The notes under the pieces are model-generated. The model ran no database searches and was not told where the DNA came from. It worked only from the letters and a program-made list of their open reading frames with translations. A stretch of DNA of 20,310 nucleotides, taken from assembly GCA_022563655.1 (NCBI GenBank), contig JADFMW010000017.1, forward strand, positions 1 to 20,310, given 5' to 3'. Both the position numbers and the translations under genes were made by a program. Each line of letters opens with the position of its first letter. The stretch's first letter is position 1. Positions 1-6,440 of the stretch are shown here, in pieces. This DNA comes from Pseudomonadota bacterium. Lineage in GTDB: Bacteria; Pseudomonadota; Alphaproteobacteria; JAAXGF01.

Positions 1-895
1 CTCGGCCTCGGCGTACTTGCCCTGGGCCTGGAAGAGCGCCGCCAGGTTGTTGAGGCTCGTGGCCACGCCGGGGTGGTCGGGCCCGAGCGCCTGCTCGCGG
101 ATCGCCAGCGCCCGCTGGTACAGCGGCTCGGCCTCGGCGTACTTGCCCTGGGCGCGGTAAAGCTCGGCCAAGTTGTTGAGGCTGGTGGCGACGCGGGGGT
201 GCTCGGGCCCCAGCGCCTTCTCCCGCATGGCCAGGGAGCGCTGGTACAGCGGCTCGGCCTCGGCGAACCTGCCTTGGGCGTCGTAGAGCAGCGCCAGGCT
301 GTTGAGGCTGGTGGCCACGGTGAGGTGGTCGGGCCCGAGCAACTTCTCCACGATCACCCGCGAGCGCCGGTACAACGGCTCGGCCTCGCCGTAACGGCCC
401 TGAACGCGATAGAGCTCGGCCAGGTTGTTGAGGCTCTGGGCGACGCGGGGGTGAACCAGCCCGTGCGCCGTCTCCCAGATCTCAAGCGCCCGCTGGTAGA
501 GCGGCTCGGCCTCGGCGTAGCGGCCCTGGGCACGGTAGAGCAGCCCCAGGTTGTTGAGGCTGGCGGCGACGCCAGGGTGCTCGGGCCCCAGCGCCTTCTC
601 CGCGATCGCCCGCGAGCGCTGGTAGAGCGGCTCGGCCTCGGCGTAGCGGCCCTGGCCGCGGTAGAGCTCCGCCAGGTTGTTGAGACTCACGGCCACGTCG
701 GGGTGCTCGGGCCCGAGCGCCTGCTCCCAGATCGCCCGCGAGCGCTGGTACAACGGCTCGGCCTCGGCGTAGCGGCCCAGGACGCGGTAAAGCTCCGCGA
801 GGGTGTTGAGCAAGGTGGCGGTGCTGGCATGGTTGGGGCCGAACTCATCCTCGCCCAGTCTCAAGGCTTCCTCGGCGAAGGGAAGCGCCTCCTGG
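1..895 (-). repeat. Tandem 126-bp TPR-coding repeats (seven copies visible)
   Basis: The plus-strand string ttgttgaggct, the reverse complement of SLNNL codons, recurs with exact 126-base spacing near 48, 174, 300, 426, 552 and 678. A degenerate version lies near 804. Copies are highly similar at DNA level, including synonymous positions, which points to duplication or gene conversion within the array. The array continues past the left edge. Confidence 0.85.
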
Positions 896-1026
896 TAGCG
901 GCCCTGGGCGTGGAACTGCGAGTATCGGGTGTATGCCGCCGTAAGCTCGGGGGACTCGCCGAGGGCCGCGGCGGGCCACAGGACCAGGGCCGCCAGGACG
1001 GACAGCATCCAACGACGGGCCGGCAT
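1..1026 (-). CDS. Exported TPR-repeat protein, N-terminal part (runs off left edge)
   Basis: The minus strand is open from the ATG at 1026 to base 1 (342 codons, no stop), so the C-terminus lies outside the window. Residues 1-23 look like a signal peptide: two arginines, then a hydrophobic core (MLSVLAALVLW) and an ALG/ES cleavage site. After a degenerate first helix pair come seven 42-residue units of the kinesin-light-chain TPR type, with core pattern YAEAEPLYQR..I.E..LGP.HP.VA.SLNNLA.LY..QG. The start is supported by AGGGGGA about 8 bases upstream. TPR arrays are protein-binding scaffolds. In alphaproteobacteria this repeat style with a signal peptide often precedes a CHAT (caspase-like) domain, but nothing of such a domain is visible here. 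The partner and function are unknown. Its 332-bp upstream gap is shared divergently with the BenE-type permease gene. Confidence 0.88.
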   Translation of the reverse strand, partial: MPARRWMLSVLAALVLWPAAALGESPELTAAYTRYSQFHAQGRYQEALPFAEEALRLGEDEFGPNHASTATLLNTLAELYRVLGRYAEAEPLYQRSRAIWEQALGPEHPDVAVSLNNLAELYRGQGRYAEAEPLYQRSRAIAEKALGPEHPGVAASLNNLGLLYRAQGRYAEAEPLYQRALEIWETAHGLVHPRVAQSLNNLAELYRVQGRYGEAEPLYRRSRVIVEKLLGPDHLTVATSLNSLALLYDAQGRFAEAEPLYQRSLAMREKALGPEHPRVATSLNNLAELYRAQGKYAEAEPLYQRALAIREQALGPDHPGVATSLNNLAALFQAQGKYAEAE

Positions 1027-1358
1027 GACCCGTCCCCCTGCTCCGAAAGCCCTACCGGGCCGGCGACGGGCGCTCATAACCTTTTGATATGAAGTAAGAT
1101 TCCATTTTCTGAAGACGATCTTGCGCCATCGAGGACGGGAGGAGTGCCAGGGTTGAAGCTACCCCGTTTCTCCCTGCTCTGTCACCGGTTTGCGGCAAGG
1201 CAGTGGATTCCCGCCTCGACGGCGGGCTTTTGTGGAAGAGTCCAGGCGCCGCGCTCTGCGGAATCTTGTTCCGTGCTACTGTCCGGCTGCCATCGAGCTT
1301 GCCGCAACGGCTCTTGGGGTGGGGCTCTTGGGCGGGCCGCCAATGGAGGAGGGCAGTC
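1027..1358. other. Divergent intergenic region (332 bp)
   Basis: This gap separates the TPR gene (minus) from the permease gene (plus). It holds a terminator-like hairpin at 1210-1231 and the permease ribosome binding site at 1345-1352. No convincing sigma-70 promoter was found for either gene. A very weak candidate for the TPR gene lies around 1085-1115 on the minus strand (TTCAGA, then TATCAA after 18 bases). The open frame upstream of the permease start looks incidental. Confidence 0.5.
1210..1231 (+). terminator. Terminator-like hairpin with T run upstream of the permease gene
   Basis: CCCGCC (1210-1215) and GGCGGG (1221-1226) form a perfect 6-bp stem with a 5-base loop, followed by C and TTTT (1228-1231). 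This is the classic intrinsic terminator shape on the plus strand. No plus-strand gene lies immediately upstream, so it could end a small RNA or act as a leader attenuator for the permease gene. Confidence 0.4.
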
Positions 1359-2570
1359 ATGAGGCTCCCGCGGATTGCCGGCGATTTCAGCATGGCGGCG
1401 GTCTGGGCCGGCCTCACCACGTTCGTATGGTATGGCTTCGGAGCGCTGCCGCTGCATCTCGAGGTCGCCAGCCAGCTCGGTCTCAGCACCACCGAGTCAT
1501 CGAGTTGGATCTTCATCATCTGGTTCAGCGGCGCGATCAGCTCGATCGCGCTGACGCTGTACTACCGCCTGCCGATCCCGATCACCTGGACGATTCCAGG
1601 ACTGATCTATCTGGGCACCCTCGCCGGCCAGTTCAGCTTCGCCGATCTCGTCGGCGCCAACCTCATGGCGGGCGCCGCGATCCTGCTGCTGGGGGCGTTC
1701 GGGATCGGCGCGCGCATCATGGCGTGGCTGCCGCTGCCGATCGTCATGGGCATGTTCGGCGGCAGCATTCTCGTCTACGTGACGCGCATGGTCGCGGCCA
1801 GCGTCGCGGACGTATTGGTGGCCGGCATTACGCTGGCGAGCTATCTCGTCGGCCGTTTCATCGCCAGCCCGCGGGTTCCGCCGATGGGGCTCGCCGTGAT
1901 CGTCGGCGGAATCGCGGTCTTCGTCTTCGGCGACACCACGACGGAAGTGGTCTCGTGGTCGCTGCCGGACCTCGCCTTCCCGGGGATGAGCTTTTCCCTG
2001 CCCGCCTTCGTCGCGGTCAGCCTGCCCATGATCGTCCTGGCGATGGGCCTGGGCAACGTCCAGGGGCTGGGTTTCCTGCTCTCGCAGGGCTACCGAGTTC
2101 CGATAACGGCGGTGACCATCACCGTCGGGCTCAACTCCATGGTCAACACGGCGCTGGGCGGCCATCCGGCGACCGTCGCCCGCACCGGCGCAGCGATCCT
2201 CGCCGGACCCGACGCCGGCCCGATGGAGGGGCGCTACTGGGCCAACGTGATCGCGGCGACGCTGACCATCTCGATCGCGCTCGGGGCCGGGACCTTGACG
2301 TCGCTGCTCGCGGTCCTGCCGCGGACCTTCGTCGTCACCCTCGCCGGCCTCGCCATCCTCTCATCCCTGCAAAGCGCCCTCGAGACGGCGTTCGGCGGCA
2401 AGCTCAGGTTCGGCGCACTGGCGGCGCTCGCCGTCGCCGCGACTCCCTTCTCCGTGTTCGGGATCACGTCGGCGTTCTGGGCGATCCTGGCCGGGCTCGC
2501 GGCCTCCTTGATGGCGGAACGTCATGATCTCTTCGCCTTTTGGCGCGGCCAGCACGACCCGGCAACGTAA
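1359..2570 (+). CDS. BenE-family (benzoate/H+ symporter-like) permease
   Basis: This 403-residue polytopic membrane protein has about 12 hydrophobic segments, and its length fits the BenE/YdcO family (about 390-410). Family hallmarks are visible: the N-terminal half motif LPIPITWTIPG (residues 71-81), the PLPIVMGMFGG segment near 125-135, and in the second half a SLPMIVLAMGLGNVQGLG stretch followed by GGHPATVARTGAAILAGPDAGP. The frame stays open upstream to 1203, but the ATG at 1359 is preceded by GGAGGAGG at ideal distance and the extra 52 residues look non-coding, so 1359 was chosen. BenE proteins import benzoate and probably other aromatic or small acids by proton symport. The substrate here is unknown. 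The convergent decarboxylase/dehydrogenase pair makes an aromatic or organic acid plausible, but this is inference. Confidence 0.85.
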   Translation: MRLPRIAGDFSMAAVWAGLTTFVWYGFGALPLHLEVASQLGLSTTESSSWIFIIWFSGAISSIALTLYYRLPIPITWTIPGLIYLGTLAGQFSFADLVGANLMAGAAILLLGAFGIGARIMAWLPLPIVMGMFGGSILVYVTRMVAASVADVLVAGITLASYLVGRFIASPRVPPMGLAVIVGGIAVFVFGDTTTEVVSWSLPDLAFPGMSFSLPAFVAVSLPMIVLAMGLGNVQGLGFLLSQGYRVPITAVTITVGLNSMVNTALGGHPATVARTGAAILAGPDAGPMEGRYWANVIAATLTISIALGAGTLTSLLAVLPRTFVVTLAGLAILSSLQSALETAFGGKLRFGALAALAVAATPFSVFGITSAFWAILAGLAASLMAERHDLFAFWRGQHDPAT

Positions 2571-2577
2571 TCGGCGC

Positions 2578-2599
2578 GCCGGGGCCACGGCACCCCGGC
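2578..2599. terminator. Possible bidirectional terminator hairpin
   Basis: GCCGGGG (2578-2584) and CCCCGGC (2593-2599) form a perfect 7-bp stem with an 8-base loop, lying in the 63-bp gap between two convergent genes. There is no T run on either side, so the position is the main support. Confidence 0.35.
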
Positions 2600-2633
2600 C
2601 AGGGCGTTTGCCGAAACCCAAGCGGAAAACGAA

Positions 2634-3536
2634 CTAAGGCGGCGGCGCCTCGCCTCCCCCCTCGCCTGCCCCGGCGATGCCCCGCACGAAGTCATAGATG
2701 TGGGTGATGTCGCCGCCGGGCATGGCTCGATCCGCGCTTTGCCACAGCCCGGCGACCGCGCCGCCGACCACCGACGGGGCGCCGGCGGCGCGCGCGCTTT
2801 CGAGGTAGAGCCGCAGGTCCTTGGCCAACAACGCGGCGCTAAAGCCGGCGTCATAGGTGCCGGTGACGATGCGGTTGGGGAACTTGTCGCTGGTCGCGGT
2901 GTTGCGGCCGGTCGAGACGTTGACCACCGCCAGCATGACCTCCAGGGAAAGGCCCTGGGCCAGCCCGAACACCATCGCCTCCGACGTGGCCGCCAGGGCG
3001 GTCGCGGAGAGGTAGTTGTTGAGAAGCTTCATCGCCTGGCCTTGGCCGGGGTCGTCGCCGAGGTGGAAGACATTGCCCGCCATCGCGTCCAAGACGCCGC
3101 GATGGCTTTCCAGCAGCTCGGCCGGACCGGCCCACATCACCGCGATGGTGGCGGCGCGGGCGCCGGCGCGGCCGCCGCTCACCGGCGCGTCGGCATAGCT
3201 CACGCCCGCGCCCGCGAGGATGGCGTGAGCCTCCTTCGCCGCCGCGATACCGATCGTGGAGAGATCGACCACCACCTTGGTGGCGCGGTTGGCGAGCGCG
3301 GCGATCTGGCGCGCCACGGCAAGCGTCGCGGCACCGTCGGGCAGGCTCAGGAACACCGTCTCGGCCACCGCCGCGACCTCGGCGAGCGAGGCGGCGGCTG
3401 ACGATCCACCCGGCGCCCGCGCCTCGGTGCCGGCCTTGTCGTAAACGATAAGGTCGAAGCCGGCCCCGGCGACGTTGGCGGCCATCGGCGCCCCCATGTT
3501 GCCCAGACCGATGAAGCCGAAGCGCCTTGGGCTCAT
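2634..3536 (-). CDS. 3-hydroxyisobutyrate dehydrogenase-like NAD(P)-dependent oxidoreductase
   Basis: This is a 300-residue beta-hydroxyacid dehydrogenase. The N-terminal Rossmann fold carries GFIGLGNMGAPMA (residues 7-19), with the dinucleotide glycines in GLGNMG (10-15). The substrate-binding loop DAPVSGG is at 116-122, and the catalytic lysine is in AMKLLNN (K170). An all-alpha C-terminal domain follows. The family oxidises 3-hydroxyacids such as 3-hydroxyisobutyrate or tartronate semialdehyde to aldehydes or semialdehydes, or runs the reverse; the exact substrate cannot be read from sequence. The ATG at 3536 has GGAGG about 6-7 bases upstream and overlaps the preceding decarboxylase stop as ATGA, implying translational coupling. 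A longer in-frame opening upstream to 3737 lies inside the decarboxylase gene and is rejected. Confidence 0.88.
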   Translation of the reverse strand: MSPRRFGFIGLGNMGAPMAANVAGAGFDLIVYDKAGTEARAPGGSSAAASLAEVAAVAETVFLSLPDGAATLAVARQIAALANRATKVVVDLSTIGIAAAKEAHAILAGAGVSYADAPVSGGRAGARAATIAVMWAGPAELLESHRGVLDAMAGNVFHLGDDPGQGQAMKLLNNYLSATALAATSEAMVFGLAQGLSLEVMLAVVNVSTGRNTATSDKFPNRIVTGTYDAGFSAALLAKDLRLYLESARAAGAPSVVGGAVAGLWQSADRAMPGGDITHIYDFVRGIAGAGEGGGEAPPP

Positions 3537-3934
3537 GCGCCGCCTCCGACCTCGACGCCTTCCTGGACAAGCACCTCGCGGGCCAGACGGAATGCCTCCA
3601 CCCCGGCCGGGATGCCGCAATAGATGGCGATTTGCAGCAGGGTCTCCTTGATCTCGTCCAAGCTGCAGCCGTTGCGCAGCGCGCCGCGGACGTGGCTCTT
3701 GAACTCGTGCGGCCGGTTCAGCGCCGAGAGCAGGCACAGGTTGTTAAGGCTGCGCTGCTGCTTGCTCAGCACGCCGCGGCCCCAGGTGCCGCCCCAGCAA
3801 TACTCGGTGACGAGCTCCTGGAAGTCGCGGTCGAAGTCGTCGGCCCTGGCGAGCGCGCGGTCGACGTACTCCTTGCCCAATACCTCCTTGCGGATCTTGA
3901 GGCCTAGCTCGTAGCGTTCTTGCCGTACCGGCAT
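3533..3934 (-). CDS. 4-carboxymuconolactone decarboxylase family protein (PcaC-like)
   Basis: This 133-residue protein has the single-domain length of PcaC. It matches the CMD family pattern: TEYCWGGTWGR (near 43-53), LSKQQRSLNNL, the EFKSHVRGALRNG helix with a conserved Glu and His, then EIKETLLQIAIYCGIPAGVEAF. True PcaC decarboxylates 4-carboxymuconolactone to beta-ketoadipate enol-lactone in the protocatechuate branch. No other pca genes are present here, so it may act on a different lactone or be a distant relative. The start at 3934 follows a strong GGAGAGGAG site, and a perfect TATAAT lies about 60 bases further up. Its TGA overlaps the ATG of the dehydrogenase gene (ATGA), so the two form an operon. 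Confidence 0.85.
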   Translation of the reverse strand: MPVRQERYELGLKIRKEVLGKEYVDRALARADDFDRDFQELVTEYCWGGTWGRGVLSKQQRSLNNLCLLSALNRPHEFKSHVRGALRNGCSLDEIKETLLQIAIYCGIPAGVEAFRLAREVLVQEGVEVGGGA

Positions 3935-3992
3935 TGCCTTGCTCCTCTCCGTATGTTGGATGTTGGCCCCGGTCATGGTGATGGCAAAAGAC

Positions 3993-3998
3993 ATTATA
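3993..3998 (-). promoter_or_regulatory. Candidate -10 box for the decarboxylase/dehydrogenase operon
   Basis: The minus strand reads GATGTATAATGTC, a perfect TATAAT, giving a leader of about 50 bases before the ATG at 3934. No good TTGACA-like -35 lies 16-18 bases upstream, so an activator may be needed. A short imperfect dyad, GTCTGGTATGAC (4013-4024), sits where a -35/operator would be. Confidence 0.4.
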
Positions 3999-4077
3999 CA
4001 TCTCAAAGCGTTGTCTGGTATGACGAGGGTGTCGCGGCAGGCTGCGGCCGGTAGCAAGATCGGGGACGAGGGTGGCG

Positions 4078-5463
4078 ATGAAGGCGTCGTGGAGCGCTTG
4101 CGTTGCATTGGCCTGGGTGCTGGCCGCAAACCTCGCCGGCGTCGCCCGGCCGGCGCTCGCGCAGGGCGGCGCGCTACCCCCCGATGTCAGCGTCGCGATC
4201 GAAGCCGCGATTCGGGCCGGCGAGGAGGCCGCCGCGAGAGCCGAGCTGAGCGCCGCCATCGCCAAACAGTCGGCGCCGAGCGAAGCCGGCGAGCGGGCGC
4301 GCACCCAGGTCGAAGGAGCGGCGTTCGCCGACGCGGTGGTCGGCGGCATCGCGCGCCATCCCGATGCGGTCTCGGCCATCGTCCGCGCCGCCGCGGAACG
4401 GGCGCCGACCCATCGCCAGGCAATCGTGCACCGCGCCAGCGTCGCCTTCCCCGCCTTTGCCCGCGAGATCGCCGCGGCAGCGGGCGCGCCGCCGGTCCGG
4501 TCTTACGCCCCGCCGGTCCAGCCTTATGTCCCGCCGGTCCAGCCTTATGCCCCGCAGGCCCGGCCTTTCTCCCCGCCGGTCCAGCCTTATGCCCCGCCGG
4601 CCCGGCCTTATGCCCCGCCGGCCCGGCCTTATGCCCCGCCGCCAATCGTCGCCATGCCGCCCACGGCCGCCGCCGCGCCGGAGAAGCGGCGGGCGGCGGG
4701 CGGCGGCGAATTCGTCGATGGCATATACGCCCTCAACGGGGATTACTGGCTCGGCTATGGCACGAACGCCTGGCGCCTCGTCACCAGCCCCCTGCGCTAC
4801 GACCGGAACGACTGGCTCAGGGTCGCCGCCATCGCGGGAATTACCGGAACCCTGATCCTGGCGGACGATGCGCTCATGGACTTCTGGCAGGATACCGTGC
4901 GGAGCGGCACCACCGACGACTTGGCCACCGCGTTCGAGGTCTTCGGCCAGGAAGAGATGATCTACGGCTTGGCCAGCGCCTACGCATTGGCCGAGGTCCT
5001 GGGCATGAAGCGTGAAAAGGCGACCGCCTTGCTGGCGCTCGAAAGCTTCGCCCTGAGCGGGGCGCTGGTCGCCGGCATGAAGTGGATCACCGGCCGCGAG
5101 CGCCCCGACGACGCGGACAATGCTTACGACTTCAAAGGGCCGGGCGGGGCCGGGACCAACGCATCGTTCCCGTCGGGCCACACGGTCGCCGCCTTCGGCG
5201 CCGCCTCGGTCATTGCCGAGATGTACGGCGACAAGTGGCCCGTGGTGCCATGGATCGCCTATACGGCGGCGACCGGCACGGCGCTGTCGCGCGTCAACAA
5301 CGAAGATCACTGGTTTTCGGACGTTTTCGCCGCGGGAGCCATCGGCTACTTCGTCGGCAAGATGATGACCCGCCTCAGCCCGTTCATGGTGCGCAACGAC
5401 ATGACGATCAATCCGTTCGCGGTTAGTGGCGGGGCCGGCGCCGTCTTGTCGTTCAAATTCTAA
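4078..5463 (+). CDS. Exported PAP2-superfamily phosphatase with proline-rich linker
   Basis: This is a 461-residue protein. Residues 1-28 form a signal peptide (hydrophobic core, cleavage at ALA/Q). An Ala-rich helical region (about 30-135) follows, then seven proline-rich heptads (138-186), then a C-terminal PAP2 domain. All three acid-phosphatase signature motifs are intact: K335 to RP343 (KxxxxxxRP), PSGH at 365-368, and S404-R405 with H411 and D415 (SRxxxxxHxxxD). PAP2 enzymes dephosphorylate lipid phosphates such as phosphatidic acid or undecaprenyl pyrophosphate on the outer face of the inner membrane; some relatives are acid phosphatases or haloperoxidases. Hydrophobic stretches near 250-262, 317-333 and 390-400 may anchor it. 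GTG at 4072 is also possible, but ATG at 4078 is better spaced from GAGG. The gene is divergent from the decarboxylase operon. Confidence 0.87.
   Translation: MKASWSACVALAWVLAANLAGVARPALAQGGALPPDVSVAIEAAIRAGEEAAARAELSAAIAKQSAPSEAGERARTQVEGAAFADAVVGGIARHPDAVSAIVRAAAERAPTHRQAIVHRASVAFPAFAREIAAAAGAPPVRSYAPPVQPYVPPVQPYAPQARPFSPPVQPYAPPARPYAPPARPYAPPPIVAMPPTAAAAPEKRRAAGGGEFVDGIYALNGDYWLGYGTNAWRLVTSPLRYDRNDWLRVAAIAGITGTLILADDALMDFWQDTVRSGTTDDLATAFEVFGQEEMIYGLASAYALAEVLGMKREKATALLALESFALSGALVAGMKWITGRERPDDADNAYDFKGPGGAGTNASFPSGHTVAAFGAASVIAEMYGDKWPVVPWIAYTAATGTALSRVNNEDHWFSDVFAAGAIGYFVGKMMTRLSPFMVRNDMTINPFAVSGGAGAVLSFKF
4489..4635 (+). repeat. Seven 21-bp tandem repeats encoding proline-rich heptads
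   Basis: There are seven contiguous 21-base units. Each encodes a variant of PPxxPYA: PPVRSYA, PPVQPYV, PPVQPYA, PQARPFS, PPVQPYA, PPARPYA, PPARPYA. The last two are nearly identical in DNA, indicating recent slippage or unequal crossing over. The array probably forms an extended polyproline-like linker between the helical N-terminal region and the phosphatase domain. Confidence 0.9.
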
Positions 5464-5540
5464 GGCAGCATTGTCGCGGGCTGCTTTCGGCGCTAGCTTG
5501 TCCTTGACCCGAAACCTGACTTGCTGTTGGCGCGTCGGAT

Positions 5541-6368
5541 ATGCCCGAGCAGTTGACCGGCCGAACGATCGCGGTGCCCGAGACGCGCGAGCTCGACCTG
5601 CTCGCCCAGATGCTCGAACGGCACGGGGCCGTGACGTTCCGCTGCCCCATGGTCGCCATCCTGGATGCACCCGACCCGGCGCCGATCGAGGACTGGCTGA
5701 AACGATTCGCGGCGGGCGGCTGCGACGATCTGATCCTGCTGACCGGCGAGGGGCTGCGCCGACTGCTGGGCTTCGCCGACCGCGCCGGCATCAAGGAGCG
5801 GTTCATCGCGGCGCTCGGCGGGGTGAGAAAAATCACGCGCGGTCCGAAGCCCGCCCGGGCGTTGCGGGTGGTCGGGCTGAAGCCGGACCTGGCCGCCGCC
5901 GAGCCGACCACCGAGGGCGTGATCGCGACCCTAGCTGCGCACGATCTGAGCGCGCGGGCGGTCGGCGTGCAGCTCTACGCCGACAACCCGAACACCAAGC
6001 TGATCGACTTCCTCGACGCCGCGGGCGCCCGGCCCGATCCCGTCGCGCCCTACGTCTACGCCTCGGCCGCCGCCGACCAGCGGGTCGCGGACCTCATCAC
6101 GGAGATGGCGGGCGGGCGGATCGACGCCATCGCGTTCACCAGCGCGCCGCAGGTGCGGCGCCTCGTGGAGGTGGCCGAAAAATCGCGGCTCGCCGACGAG
6201 TTGAGGCATGGCTTGGCGAGGACCAAGGTGGCCGCCGTGGGCCCCGTCGTGGCCGAGCGGCTGAGAACGATCGGCGCCCGCGTCGACATCACTCCCGAAG
6301 GCTCTTACTTCATGAAGCCGTTGGTCAATGAGATCATCGCGGCCTTTGCCGGCGCGCCGGCGACGTGA
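5541..6368 (+). CDS. Uroporphyrinogen-III synthase family protein (HemD-like)
   Basis: This 275-residue protein shows the two-domain HemD pattern. The N-terminal LTGRTIAVPETRE...LAQMLERHGA and LILLTGEGLRRLL are typical of domain 1. AIAFTSAPQVRRL (about 195-207) and VAAVGPVVAERLRTIGARVDITPE near the C-terminus are typical of domain 2. HemD cyclises hydroxymethylbilane to uroporphyrinogen III in haem, sirohaem and cobalamin synthesis. The usual neighbours hemC and hemE are absent, so this may be a paralogue; relatives of this subtype also occur as fusions to transcriptional regulators, but no regulator domain is present here. The start ATG at 5541 has no strong ribosome binding site. The gene ends just before a large inverted repeat. 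Confidence 0.78.
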   Translation: MPEQLTGRTIAVPETRELDLLAQMLERHGAVTFRCPMVAILDAPDPAPIEDWLKRFAAGGCDDLILLTGEGLRRLLGFADRAGIKERFIAALGGVRKITRGPKPARALRVVGLKPDLAAAEPTTEGVIATLAAHDLSARAVGVQLYADNPNTKLIDFLDAAGARPDPVAPYVYASAAADQRVADLITEMAGGRIDAIAFTSAPQVRRLVEVAEKSRLADELRHGLARTKVAAVGPVVAERLRTIGARVDITPEGSYFMKPLVNEIIAAFAGAPAT

Positions 6369-6378
6369 AGGAGAAATT

Positions 6379-6434
6379 GGGGACAGTATATAGTTAGTCG
6401 TCGTCCGAGATAACAAAAAACTATATACTGTCCC
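6379..6434. repeat. Palindromic REP/MITE-like element, 16-bp perfect inverted repeat
   Basis: GGGACAGTATATAGTT (6380-6395) is exactly inverted as AACTATATACTGTCCC (6419-6434), around a 23-base centre. The left arm has one extra G at 6379. The AT-rich arms stand out from the GC-rich surroundings. The element occupies most of the 72-bp gap between two convergent stop codons. The GGGGACAGTATA end resembles the termini of short palindromic elements linked to Y1 (REP-associated) transposases, which is from memory and not searched. It could also terminate both transcripts. Confidence 0.7.
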
Positions 6435-6440
6435 GAGTTA

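Noticed and set aside
73..1092. Plus-strand 339-residue open frame
   Set aside because: It is the mirror of the TPR array on the other strand. Its apparent repeats have no known fold, while the minus frame gives textbook TPR units with a signal peptide.
1052..1129. Possible 25-residue leader peptide upstream of the TPR gene (minus)
   Set aside because: It begins MAQDRLQKMESYF and has normal-looking composition, but no ribosome binding site and no sign of attenuation.
1190..2527. Long plus-strand frame overlapping the permease gene
   Set aside because: Arg/His-rich shadow in another frame of a clear 12-segment membrane protein; typical of GC-rich coding DNA.
4187..4645. Minus-strand frame with repeated AGHKAGP units
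   Set aside because: Reverse reading of the 21-bp repeats that encode proline-rich heptads in the PAP2 gene; the plus frame has intact catalytic motifs.
5465..5487. Hairpin GCAGC/GCTGC followed by TTT after the PAP2 gene
   Set aside because: Only a 5-bp stem with a 10-base loop and three Ts; too weak to call a terminator.
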